A DNA stretch of 8,075 bases from an uncultured Capnocytophaga sp. GTDB lineage: Bacteria; Bacteroidota; Bacteroidia; Flavobacteriales; Flavobacteriaceae. Where the stretch lies: NCBI RefSeq assembly GCF_938029845.1, contig NZ_CALHGG010000074.1, positions 1-8,075 of the forward strand, written 5' to 3'. How positions within the stretch are numbered: position 1 is the first letter of the stretch; every line of letters starts with the position of its first letter. Of this stretch, positions 1 through 6,971 are shown piece after piece. The translations under genes were made by a program, and so were the position numbers. A model generated the notes under the pieces. It made no database searches and was not told the DNA's origin. It saw only the letters and a program-made list of their open reading frames with translations.

Positions 1-431
1 TACAACCTGTAATAAGCTATAATTTAGGTAAGAAAAATCATAAAAATCTAAAAGATATTCTAAAAATATCTATTATATTTTTAGGAGTTTTAGGAATTTT
101 TTGTTCTTTCTTTATAAGTCTATTTTCAGAATATATTGGCAAAATATTTTTTAGAGAACAAGATATGATTTTGTATGTAAAAAGAGTTTTAAGAATATAT
201 AGTTTATCCTATGTAGTAGTTGGAATAAATATTTTTATTTCTGCATATTTTACTGCAATAAAAAAAGTTATTTATTCAGCACTTATAACATTTTCACCAT
301 ATTTATTTTGGCTATTTTCTTCCTTTTTACAAGAAATACAATATATGACAGCTGTCAATAAAAGAACTATTTTTCTCATAATCGTTAATATTTATAAGAT
401 TTCTAAGAAGACAATCTTATTTTTATATTAA
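1..431 (+). pseudogene. MATE-family multidrug/toxin exporter, decayed 3' end (partial)
   Basis: The frame beginning at base 3 is open to the stop at 429-431 and continues in from the left, so the 5' part lies outside the window. It reads QPVISYNLGKKN followed by hydrophobic segments, then RIYSLSYVVVGINIFISAYFTAIKK (broken here as RIYSLSYVVVG and INIFISAYFTA). This is the usual C-terminal half of MATE antiporters, inner-membrane proteins that export drugs or metabolites against Na+ or H+. After about base 294 the family pattern survives only by changing frame: TIFILAIFFLF in one frame from 296, KKYNI in another from 331, MTAV from 345, IKELF from 358, and LIIVNIYK from 375. About five phase changes within roughly 80 bases suggest a dead gene, although sequencing errors in A/T runs would look the same. 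G+C is about 21%, against 40% or more next door. Family assignment is fairly sure; pseudogene status is an inference. Confidence 0.62.
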
Positions 432-488
432 TTCAACTTTTGCTAAAATTTAATTTTCATAAAAAATAACCGCCCGCCCATACTACGA

Positions 489-2285
489 TCAATCATTCAA
501 CTTCAGTACTGCCATAAAAGCACTTTGTGGGATCTCCACATTCCCTACTTGGCGCATACGTTTTTTACCGGCTTTCTGTTTCTCTAAGAGCTTGCGTTTA
601 CGGGAGATATCCCCTCCGTAACACTTGGCCGTTACGTCCTTGCGGAGCGCTTTGATGGTCTCACGGGAGATGATTTTAGCGCCTATCGCGGCTTGGATAG
701 GTATATCAAACTGCTGGCGTGGGATCAGTTCGCGGAGCTTCTCACACATCTTCTTACCTATGTTGTAGGCATTATCAGCATGGATAAGGGCGGAAAGCGC
801 ATCTACCGATTGGGAGTTGATAAGGATATCCACTTTCACAAGGTTAGAAGCGCGCATACCTATAGGTGAATAGTCAAAGGAGGCATACCCCTTGCTGACA
901 GTCTTTAGGCGGTCGTAGAAGTCAAACACGATTTCAGCCAAAGGCATATCAAAGTTCAGCTCTACACGCTCAGGGGTGAGGTAGTGCTGATTGGTGATGA
1001 TCCCGCGTTTCTCTATACAGAGCGACATAACCTGACCGATAAAATCGGCCTTGGTGATGATACTCGCCTTGATATAAGGCTCTTCCACACGGTCTAATTT
1101 GGAAGGGTCTGGGAGGTCGGAAGGGTTATTGACAATGATAGGTTTTTCAGGTTCTTTCTTGGTGAAGGCATGGTAACTTACGTTGGGCACCGTGGTAATT
1201 ACAGTCATACCAAACTCACGCTCCAAGCGTTCCTGAACAATCTCCAAGTGGAGCATACCCAAGAAACCACAGCGGAAACCAAAGCCCAAAGCGGCCGAGC
1301 TTTCAGGGGTAAACACCAACGATGCATCATTGAGCTGAAGTTTTTCCATGGAGGCACGTAGCTCCTCGTAATCTTCCGTATCTACAGGGTAAATACCTGC
1401 AAAGACCATTGGTTTTACGTTCTCAAAGCCGTCTATAGCCTCCTTACAGCCATCCACTGCCGAGGTAATCGTATCCCCTACTTTCACCTCGCGGGCATCC
1501 TTGATACCTGTGATAAGGTAGCCCACATCTCCGGTAGAGATCACGGGCTTAGGTACTTGGTTGAGCTTAAGTGTCCCCACCTCATCGGCATCATAAGTCT
1601 TGCCATTGGACATGAACTTGATTTTCTGTCCCTTGCGTATCTCTCCATTCATTACACGGAAGTAGGTTTCCACCCCACGGAAAGAGTTGTATACCGAGTC
1701 AAAAATCAATGCTTGCAGAGGTGCCTTAGGATCACCTTTCGGAGCGGGAATGCGCTCAATAATAGCCTCTAAAATAGCCTCTACCCCTAAGCCTGTCTTT
1801 CCACTAGCAGGGATAATATCATCAGGTGAGCAGCCCAATAGGTCTACGATGTCGTCCTTTACCTCTTCAGGGTTGGCACTCGGCAGGTCTATTTTGTTGA
1901 GGACAGGTATAATTTCCAAGTTATTCTCCAAGGCTAAGTATAGGTTGGAAATAGTCTGTGCCTGAATACTTTGGGCAGCATCTACAATCAGGAGTGCTCC
2001 CTCACAGGCGGCAATAGAGCGGGATACTTCGTAGGAGAAATCCACGTGACCTGGGGTATCAATAAGGTTGAGGATATATTTCTCGCCTTTGTACACATAT
2101 TCCATTTGGATGGCGTGGCTCTTGATGGTAATCCCACGCTCACGTTCCAAGTCCATGTTATCAAGCAATTGGTCTTGCTTTTCGCGTTCAGTTACGGTTT
2201 GAGTAAAGTCGAGCAGACGGTCGGCTAAAGTACTTTTGCCGTGGTCAATATGTGCAATGATGCAGAAATTACGGATATTTTTCAT
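489..2285 (-). CDS. lepA: Elongation factor 4 (LepA), ribosome-associated translational GTPase
   Basis: This cytoplasmic GTPase binds the ribosome and remodels stalled or mis-translocated complexes; loss usually matters mainly under stress. The 598 residues match the usual LepA length of about 600. All G motifs are visible: G1 AHIDHGKST (11-19), the switch I region RERGITI (48-54), G3 DTPGH (76-80), G4 NKID (130-133) and G5 SGK (161-163). The LepA-specific C-terminal domain is present from about residue 535 ([20 protein letters not shown], then [20 protein letters not shown]), ending in VLKLND. The ATG at 2283-2285 gives the canonical N-terminus [16 protein letters not shown]. The leader just before it is A-rich (aaagaaaacc) with no Shine-Dalgarno, as expected in Bacteroidota. 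It has its own -7 box at 2379-2386 and a heptad-repeat hairpin in the leader. No hairpin terminator is evident after the stop. Confidence 0.98.
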   Translation of the reverse strand: MKNIRNFCIIAHIDHGKSTLADRLLDFTQTVTEREKQDQLLDNMDLERERGITIKSHAIQMEYVYKGEKYILNLIDTPGHVDFSYEVSRSIAACEGALLIVDAAQSIQAQTISNLYLALENNLEIIPVLNKIDLPSANPEEVKDDIVDLLGCSPDDIIPASGKTGLGVEAILEAIIERIPAPKGDPKAPLQALIFDSVYNSFRGVETYFRVMNGEIRKGQKIKFMSNGKTYDADEVGTLKLNQVPKPVISTGDVGYLITGIKDAREVKVGDTITSAVDGCKEAIDGFENVKPMVFAGIYPVDTEDYEELRASMEKLQLNDASLVFTPESSAALGFGFRCGFLGMLHLEIVQERLEREFGMTVITTVPNVSYHAFTKKEPEKPIIVNNPSDLPDPSKLDRVEEPYIKASIITKADFIGQVMSLCIEKRGIITNQHYLTPERVELNFDMPLAEIVFDFYDRLKTVSKGYASFDYSPIGMRASNLVKVDILINSQSVDALSALIHADNAYNIGKKMCEKLRELIPRQQFDIPIQAAIGAKIISRETIKALRKDVTAKCYGGDISRKRKLLEKQKAGKKRMRQVGNVEIPQSAFMAVLKLND

Positions 2286-2306
2286 TCGGTTTTCTTTAGT
2301 TTGTTC

Positions 2307-2367
2307 GTTATTAGTGATTAGTACTTAGTCTTCGATAACTAATCACTAATCACTAACAACTAATAAC
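2307..2367. repeat. Heptad (TTAGTGA-type) inverted repeat in the lepA leader
   Basis: A perfect 13-bp inverted repeat, attagtgattagt (2310-2322) and actaatcactaat (2338-2350), encloses a 15-base loop. An overlapping second pair, gttattag (2307-2314) and ctaataac (2360-2367), offers a different pairing register. The right arm is a run of 7-base units: actaatc, actaatc, actaaca, actaata (2338-2365). The element lies between the probable lepA promoter and its ATG, so it should be transcribed into the 5' leader, ending about 25 bases before the start codon. Function is unknown. It could be a structured leader, a transcription pause site, or simply a family of short repeats spread by slippage. Confidence 0.75.
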
Positions 2368-2378
2368 TGTTCAAGGGG

Positions 2379-2386
2379 CAAAGATA
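2379..2386 (-). promoter_or_regulatory. lepA promoter, -7 box
   Basis: On the minus strand this reads TATCTTTG, an exact match to the Bacteroidota -7 consensus TAnnTTTG. It implies a transcription start near 2374 and a leader of roughly 90 bases. No clear TTG is found at the -33 position, which would fall at the very end of the upstream mutS-like gene, so the call rests on the -7 box and its placement. Confidence 0.6.
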
Positions 2387-2408
2387 CATATTTTTTTGGA
2401 CTTTCCTA

Positions 2409-4190
2409 TCAGATAACCCCCATTTTTTCCATAAGGAAAGTAGCGTTCTTGTTTTGGCAAATGCCTTCTTTCAGTGTATAGTCAAAATAGAGTTCTCCTG
2501 CTGTAATCTGGGACTCAAAACACTTATTTTGCAATGTATCAGGGTACTTATTACTAAGAGTACATACCTCCAAATCATGAGTAGCAATAACCCCTATGGC
2601 GTTGAGTGCTACCATTTTTTCTATAATTCGGAAAGTACCTGATTGCTTGTCCTCGGAGTTTGTACCTCGGAGCAATTCGTCTAGAAGGACAAAGCAAGGG
2701 GTTTTTTCCAACTGTTCTATGATGGTGCACAAGCGATTAATCTCTGCATAAAAGTAAGATTTCCCATCACTTAACGAGTCAGATAGGCGCATAGAAACTA
2801 AGAGCTTCATAGGGTGTATTGTGGCCTTTTGAGCACATACAGGAAGCCCCATTGTTGCCAATAGCATATTCACCCCAAGGGCTCTGAGAAAGGTACTCTT
2901 ACCTGACATATTGGAACCTGTCAAGATAACAAAGCGATGTGAAGCAAAGGAAATAGTATTGCACACACGCCCCTTAGCGGGGATAAGTGGGTGACCAAGG
3001 GATTCAAAGGAAATCAGTTGTTGGTCATTCAGCGTGGGATAAGCAAAGCTAGGATTGTTATAGCTGAAATTAGCAAAACTGTGTAGTACTTCTACCTGTG
3101 CAATAACGGAGAGCCATGAAGCGATGTGCTTGGCATGCGCCTGCTTCCACCTTAGGAGCTTTTGGTAGGTGTGTAGGTGATAGAAAGTAAAGATATTCAA
3201 AGGGATAGAGACTAATATATTCCCTACATTATCCAAGTCGTCCAATAGGCGAGAAAGCTGAGAAATACTTCTGCTGGCACTCTCATCTCCCTCATGCAGT
3301 TTTTCTCGTAAAAGCTCAAACCGAGTCGATTTGAATTGATTAGCTTTCTCTATCAGGGCAATACTCTTCTTGAAGGTGTATAACAGGTGATAGGTATTTT
3401 CAAATCCTAGTTTGCTCTTTTGTATCTTTTCGATAAAGGTAAGAAACACTAACAAATTGATGGTTATCAATGTATTACCTACCACCTTAAATCCCTCATA
3501 TCCCAATCCATAGCCTGCAATTAGGCTAACGATTACAAGCAGCGAAGCCCCCCATAGAAAGAATTTCAGCAAACGAGGAAAGGCTTTTTCTTCCCTTGCT
3601 GCCCATTGCTCCATTTGCTCATAGAACTCTTGGCTATCTCCTATTAGGGCAGTAGTGGCCATAAACTCCTGACGCCATCTAAGATGTTCTTCCTTTGAGA
3701 GTTCTTGAGTTACAGCTTGTAGGTGAGCTATCTCTTCAGCTTTAGGTGATAAAAAATGTGCTGCCAAGCTCTTACGTCCTAAAAAAGTATGAGTTCGGTT
3801 GATATATTGATACAAAGAATGTGCTCCAAAGATATCCAAATCATAAGAATAAGGATGGGTATCATCTTGAAATTCTTCTCCATTGGCTGAAAAAAACTGA
3901 TTTTTCTCCAAAAAGGCGATTTCATTCTCATTGATAGTTATTTTCTGTTGGGCTATCTTTCGGAAAAGATTTGTTTTCTTATGAATCACTACCAAATAAA
4001 AGAAAAGTATAAGCAAAAGGAGTATTATTGCAGCTACTAACCATGATTTTTCCCTAAAAGCAAAGTAAATAGATACCAAGATGGCCAATGCTACTACAAG
4101 GCGCAAGGTGCCTATCACATGGGATTTTTGCGAGAGTTGCTTGAAAGAGTGTGTTGCTTCTTCTAAGAGCTGCTGATAAGTGGAAATCAT
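2409..4190 (-). CDS. Membrane-anchored MutS-related ATPase (MutS core and ATPase domains only)
   Basis: 593 residues. Two hydrophobic helices lie near the N-terminus (about 25-45 and 50-70) and a further pair at about 208-252, so it is probably held in the inner membrane. Between them DLDIFGAHSLYQYINRTHTF (118-137) resembles the start of the MutS core (lever) domain. The C-terminal third is the MutS ATPase: Walker A GSNMSGKST (425-433), Walker B FVLLDE (500-505) followed by LLRGTNS, and the ATHD motif at 536-539. The N-terminal mismatch-recognition domain of MutS1 is missing, as is any Smr nuclease tail of MutS2. This is one of the less studied MutS-related lineages often annotated as 'mismatch repair protein' in Bacteroidota; a role in mismatch repair should not be assumed. 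No good promoter is visible; transcription may continue from the Cys-rich gene upstream or start at a weak TAGCTTTTG near 4223-4231. Confidence 0.88.
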   Translation of the reverse strand: MISTYQQLLEEATHSFKQLSQKSHVIGTLRLVVALAILVSIYFAFREKSWLVAAIILLLLILFFYLVVIHKKTNLFRKIAQQKITINENEIAFLEKNQFFSANGEEFQDDTHPYSYDLDIFGAHSLYQYINRTHTFLGRKSLAAHFLSPKAEEIAHLQAVTQELSKEEHLRWRQEFMATTALIGDSQEFYEQMEQWAAREEKAFPRLLKFFLWGASLLVIVSLIAGYGLGYEGFKVVGNTLITINLLVFLTFIEKIQKSKLGFENTYHLLYTFKKSIALIEKANQFKSTRFELLREKLHEGDESASRSISQLSRLLDDLDNVGNILVSIPLNIFTFYHLHTYQKLLRWKQAHAKHIASWLSVIAQVEVLHSFANFSYNNPSFAYPTLNDQQLISFESLGHPLIPAKGRVCNTISFASHRFVILTGSNMSGKSTFLRALGVNMLLATMGLPVCAQKATIHPMKLLVSMRLSDSLSDGKSYFYAEINRLCTIIEQLEKTPCFVLLDELLRGTNSEDKQSGTFRIIEKMVALNAIGVIATHDLEVCTLSNKYPDTLQNKCFESQITAGELYFDYTLKEGICQNKNATFLMEKMGVI

Positions 4191-4220
4191 TTATATTAGT
4201 TATTACGTTATCATTTATAC

Positions 4221-4253
4221 GACAAAAGCTACCCCATAGGATAGCTCTCTGTC
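4221..4253 (-). terminator. Stem-loop between the Cys-rich gene and the mutS-like gene
   Basis: Read on the minus strand, GACAGAGAGCTATCC (4253-4239) folds on GGGTAGCTTTTGTC (4234-4221) around a TATG loop. This gives about 14 pairs with one bulge and two G-U wobbles. On the plus strand the wobbles become mismatches, so the structure fits a minus-strand RNA. It begins 18 bases after the stop of the Cys-rich gene and ends 31 bases before the mutS-like ATG. It is not followed by a clear U tract, so it may be an inefficient terminator or attenuator, or a structured leader. Confidence 0.5.
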
Positions 4254-4270
4254 GCTTTGTAAAAATACGA

Positions 4271-4720
4271 TTAAGCGGCTTTTTTTGCAGCGCAGCAAGA
4301 TTTCTTGCCGTCTTTCTTGCAATCTTCTTTTTTGTCAGAAGCTACGCCGTTTTGGTCTTTTCCACAAGACTTACCATCTTTACCTTTGCCGTCTTTGCAG
4401 CAAGATTTTCCTTCTTTGCTGTCCTTGCAGCAAGCCTTACCATCTTTGCAGCAAGATTTTTCGTCTTTGCTGTCTTTGCAACAACTCTTACTGTCTTTGC
4501 AGCAATTTTTGTTGTTTTTATCGCAAGATGGCTTTTCATCTTTGTGACAAGCTACTTTTTCTTCTTTACCATCTTTATGGCATGTAGCTCCGTCTTTTTT
4601 GTCTTTGCTGCAGCAAGCTTTAGTAGTAGCTTTCTCTGGTTGTACCTGTTGGCCATTTTCTTGAGCACTCATAGCAAGTGGTGCCATAGCCATTACGAAT
4701 AACATGAACAAACGTTTCAT
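4271..4720 (-). CDS. Exported cysteine/lysine-rich repeat protein, putative metal-binding
   Basis: 149 residues; not matched to any family I can name. Residues 1-19 (MKRLFMLFVMAMAPLAMSA) form a signal peptide with probable cleavage before QE, so the product should be exported to the periplasm or beyond. There is no lipobox cysteine near the cleavage site. The mature part holds 19 cysteines, including seven CC pairs (36-37, 73-74, 80-81, 90-91, 97-98, 107-108, 142-143) and two CHKD motifs (47-50, 58-61). The rest is mostly Lys, Asp, Ser and Gly in KDGK/KDSK linkers, with no aromatic residue visible after the signal peptide. Residues 73-106 are two copies of a 17-residue unit. Paired Cys with His suggests binding of soft metals (Cu, Zn, Cd, Hg), metallothionein-like, or a cross-linked low-complexity protein; both are inference. 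An exact -7 box lies upstream. The long opposite-strand frame over this gene is a shadow: it lacks a promoter and its composition is explained by the repeats. Confidence 0.85.
   Translation of the reverse strand: MKRLFMLFVMAMAPLAMSAQENGQQVQPEKATTKACCSKDKKDGATCHKDGKEEKVACHKDEKPSCDKNNKNCCKDSKSCCKDSKDEKSCCKDGKACCKDSKEGKSCCKDGKGKDGKSCGKDQNGVASDKKEDCKKDGKKSCCAAKKAA
4364..4504 (-). repeat. 51-bp tandem repeat inside the Cys-rich gene (2 full units plus a partial)
   Basis: Units 4454-4504 and 4403-4453 are each 51 bases and differ at 8 positions (about 84% identical). A third, diverged partial unit covers about 4364-4402. Each unit encodes 17 residues with two CC pairs, so CC pairs alternate at spacings of 7 and 10 residues. 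Being in frame, unit gain or loss would change the number of CC pairs without breaking the protein. Confidence 0.85.
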
Positions 4721-4743
4721 AGGATGTTGTATTAAATTCGCTG

Positions 4744-4751
4744 CAAAGGTA
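4744..4751 (-). promoter_or_regulatory. Promoter -7 box of the Cys-rich gene
   Basis: Minus strand TACCTTTG matches TAnnTTTG exactly. The transcription start would fall near 4740, giving a leader of about 20 bases to the ATG at 4718-4720. No TTG is seen at the expected -33 position (about 4771-4774), so the promoter may be weak or activator-dependent. Confidence 0.6.
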
Positions 4752-4795
4752 TAAAAAAAGAATGATATAGGAGTGTTTTTTTAGAAAATTTGCAC

Positions 4796-4803
4796 TATTT
4801 TTG
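4796..4803 (+). promoter_or_regulatory. Promoter -7 box of the DUF488 gene
   Basis: TATTTTTG matches TAnnTTTG. Transcription would start around 4807-4809, on top of the first possible ATG (4806), which argues for the later ATG at 4827. The expected -33 position (about 4773-4776) overlaps that of the divergent Cys-rich gene and has no clear TTG. Confidence 0.55.
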
Positions 4804-4826
4804 CAATGGAAAAAATAGCTTATTCT

Positions 4827-5186
4827 ATGGAAATCAAATTAAAACGTATTTATCAGTCTAAAGAAGATACCGATGGCTTCCGTATTTTGGTTGATAAAAT
4901 CTATCCAAGAGGTATTAAAAAAGAGAACTTAGAGGTGGATCTGTGGGACAAGGAGATTGCTCCCTCGGACACATTGCGAAAGGCTTTCCATACAAGCAAT
5001 GATTTTGAAACCTTTAGGGTCTCCTATCGAGAGGAACTCTCTCAAAATCCACATACTACAGACTTCTTACAACTACTTAAAGGGAAAGAGGTTGTTACGC
5101 TGCTTACGGCGAGCAAGGATGTAAATCACTGCCAACTTCCTATCCTTAAGGAATTTATTGAGGATTCTGAAAAAGAAAATATGTAA
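4827..5186 (+). CDS. DUF488 family protein (YeaO-like)
   Basis: 119 residues from the preferred ATG. Recognisable family features are IKLKRIY at the N-terminus, FRILVDKIYPRGIKKENL, DLWDKEIAPSDTLRKAF, and YREEL; the family consensus has LVDRLWPRGI and LWLKEIAPS at these places. The function of DUF488 proteins is not established; they are small cytoplasmic proteins. I chose the ATG at 4827 because family members begin only a few residues before the IKLKR segment, and because the -7 box places the transcript start at about the earlier ATG (4806). The earlier start would add MEKIAYS and is possible only with a leaderless mRNA. The gene is transcribed away from the Cys-rich gene across an 85-106 base spacer and ends 7 bases before a hairpin terminator shared with pckA. 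Confidence 0.88.
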   Translation: MEIKLKRIYQSKEDTDGFRILVDKIYPRGIKKENLEVDLWDKEIAPSDTLRKAFHTSNDFETFRVSYREELSQNPHTTDFLQLLKGKEVVTLLTASKDVNHCQLPILKEFIEDSEKENM

Positions 5187-5192
5187 GTTTAA

Positions 5193-5228
5193 GAAAGAGG
5201 CATACCGGATATACCAGTAGCCTCTTTC
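5193..5228. terminator. Bidirectional hairpin terminator between DUF488 and pckA
   Basis: gaaagaggc (5193-5201) and gcctctttc (5220-5228) form a perfect 9-bp stem with an 18-base loop, between two converging genes. It begins 7 bases after the DUF488 stop and lies about 30 bases beyond the pckA stop. Flanking U runs are short on both strands, so efficiency cannot be judged from sequence. Confidence 0.72.
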
Positions 5229-5258
5229 CCAATTAATTATAAGAAATGATGATTAATT

Positions 5259-6833
5259 CTAGAATTTAGGAGCACCTTTAAGTACTTCTGAATCAGCTCC
5301 TGCTTCAAACTTCTTGAAGTTTTCTACAAAGGCTTCTGCCAATTCTCTAGATTTAGCTGCAAATTGTGCTTTGTCATCCCAAGTATTTTCAGGGTTGAGG
5401 ATACTTTGGTCAGAGATAGTAGCACAAGATTGAGGCACTTGGAATCCGAAGATAGGAAGTTCCTTAAACTCTACCTTATTAAGAGCTCCTGTAAGAGCCG
5501 CTGTGATAAGTGCACGAGTATCTTTAAGGCTGCAACGTTTCATTTTTCCGTTGTACCCTGTATTGACAAGCCATACATTTACACCTGATTCTTTGATCTT
5601 GGCAGCCAACATTTTTCCGTATTCGGCTGGGTGCAATGGCATGAAAGCAGCACCAAAACAAGCAGAGAAAGTTTTTTGTGGGGTAGTGATACCTACTTCA
5701 GTACCTGCTACCTTAGAAGTATATCCAGAGATGAATTGGTAAGCAGCTTGGTTCGGTGTAAGTTTGGAGATTGGAGGCAATACTCCGTAGGCGTCAAAAG
5801 TAAGGAAGAAAATATTCTTTGGATTGTGTCCTATAGAGCCTGGTTGGATATTGGCAATGTGGTAGATAGGATAAGAAACACGAGTGTTTTCTGTGATATC
5901 AGTACGAGAGAAATCAACGACTCCCTTGTCATCCATAATCACGTTTTCAAGGATTGCTCCTTTCTTAATAGCTCCGAAGATTTCAGGTTCTTTTTCAGCT
6001 GTAAGGTCGATTACTTTAGCGTAGCAACCTCCTTCAAAGTTGAATACGGTATTCTCTGGAGTCCATCCGTGCTCGTCATCACCGATAAGGTGTCGGTTAG
6101 GGTCTGCTGAAAGGGTCGTTTTACCTGTACCAGAAAGACCAAAGAAGATCGCTGTATCGCCCTCTTTTCCTACGTTGGCAGAGCAGTGCATAGGCATAGT
6201 GTTGCGGAATACAGGTAGTTCAAAGTTCATCGCAGAGAAGATACCTTTCTTGATTTCCCCTGTGTATCCTGTACCTCCGATAAGTGCAATCTTACGGGTG
6301 AAGTTTAGGATTGCGAAGTTTCCTTGGCGAGTACCATCTACGGCAGGATCAGCAAGGAAGCTAGGAGCATTAATTACTAACCAATCTTCTTTGAAACCAG
6401 CCAATTCGCTATCTTCTATACGAAGGAACATATTGTTAGCGAAAAGGTTACTCCAAGGAAGCTCAGTAATAGTACGCACATTGGTACGGTATTTAGGGTC
6501 AGCACATACATAACCATCATGTACATACACTTCCTTATTGGAGAGGAAAGCTACTACTTTTTCATAAAGAGCATCGAACTTCTCAGGAGCGAATGGAATA
6601 TTAATTTTTCCCCACCATACACGATCTTTAGTAATAGCATCTTCCACAATGAAACGGTCTTGAGGAGAACGTCCTGTGAACTTTCCTGTGTTAACAGCCA
6701 AAGCTCCAGAGGAGGCTTCTTTTCCTAATCCTTTTGCAAGGGTTTCTGCATGTAACTCATCTGCGGAGAGTTGATAACGCACATTAGCGCCTTTAATTCC
6801 ATATTTATCTATGGAAAGAGTTTTTGTACTCAT
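5259..6833 (-). CDS. pckA: Phosphoenolpyruvate carboxykinase (ATP)
   Basis: Catalyses oxaloacetate + ATP to PEP + CO2 + ADP in the cytoplasm, the entry step of gluconeogenesis. In capnophilic Bacteroidota it can run in the carboxylating direction to fix CO2 toward succinate. The 524 residues are close to the family length (E. coli about 540). Visible motifs in order: TGRSP substrate loop (53-57), GTGYTGEIKKG with the metal-binding Lys (187-197), MHCSAN with the catalytic His216, the P-loop GLSGTGKTT (232-240), the family signature LIGDDEHGW (249-257) with Asp253, and ENTRVSYP with Arg318. All key residues are intact. The ATG gives MSTKTLSIDKYGIKGANV, a normal start for this family. A strong consensus promoter lies upstream and a hairpin terminator downstream, so it is probably transcribed alone, although the upstream barrel gene has no visible terminator. 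Confidence 0.98.
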   Translation of the reverse strand: MSTKTLSIDKYGIKGANVRYQLSADELHAETLAKGLGKEASSGALAVNTGKFTGRSPQDRFIVEDAITKDRVWWGKINIPFAPEKFDALYEKVVAFLSNKEVYVHDGYVCADPKYRTNVRTITELPWSNLFANNMFLRIEDSELAGFKEDWLVINAPSFLADPAVDGTRQGNFAILNFTRKIALIGGTGYTGEIKKGIFSAMNFELPVFRNTMPMHCSANVGKEGDTAIFFGLSGTGKTTLSADPNRHLIGDDEHGWTPENTVFNFEGGCYAKVIDLTAEKEPEIFGAIKKGAILENVIMDDKGVVDFSRTDITENTRVSYPIYHIANIQPGSIGHNPKNIFFLTFDAYGVLPPISKLTPNQAAYQFISGYTSKVAGTEVGITTPQKTFSACFGAAFMPLHPAEYGKMLAAKIKESGVNVWLVNTGYNGKMKRCSLKDTRALITAALTGALNKVEFKELPIFGFQVPQSCATISDQSILNPENTWDDKAQFAAKSRELAEAFVENFKKFEAGADSEVLKGAPKF

Positions 6834-6901
6834 AGAAAAAATTTTTAATTATAAAATAATTCAGTAAAAAAGTAATCCATTTGTAGGATTTTGTGTTAGG
6901 A

Positions 6902-6932
6902 CAAAGGTACAACTTTTTTCTGTAATATCAAA
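6902..6932 (-). promoter_or_regulatory. pckA promoter (full -33/-7 match)
   Basis: On the minus strand TTTG (6932-6929), a spacer of exactly 19 bases, then TACCTTTG (6909-6902): a full match to the Bacteroidota pattern TTTG-N19-TAnnTTTG. Transcription should start near 6898, leaving an A/T-rich leader of about 65 bases that includes a small aatcc/ggatt hairpin (6874-6890). It is the best promoter in the window and lies 40 bases past the stop of the upstream barrel gene. Confidence 0.82.
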
Positions 6933-6971
6933 CAATTCTTACTATTTTTTTTCGTCTTTCACAAGTTTTTT

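Noticed and set aside
165..431. An independent 88-residue membrane protein starting at the ATG at 165
   Set aside because: The same frame is open upstream to the window edge and carries MATE sequence there, so this ATG is internal.
470..479. GC-rich ggcgggcgg followed by a T run as a lepA terminator
   Set aside because: On the minus strand the G-rich stretch precedes TTATTTTTT, but no complementary arm exists to form a stem.
4151..4702. A 183-codon + strand frame opposite the Cys-rich gene, hydrophobic and Phe/Ala-rich
   Set aside because: It is the mirror of Lys/Cys-rich repeats on the minus strand. The minus frame has a signal peptide, a promoter and in-frame repeats; the plus frame also overlaps the start of the mutS-like gene.
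5503..6513. Several + strand frames of 79-159 codons across pckA
   Set aside because: pckA is complete with all catalytic motifs on the minus strand; these antisense frames have no family signal and no promoter.
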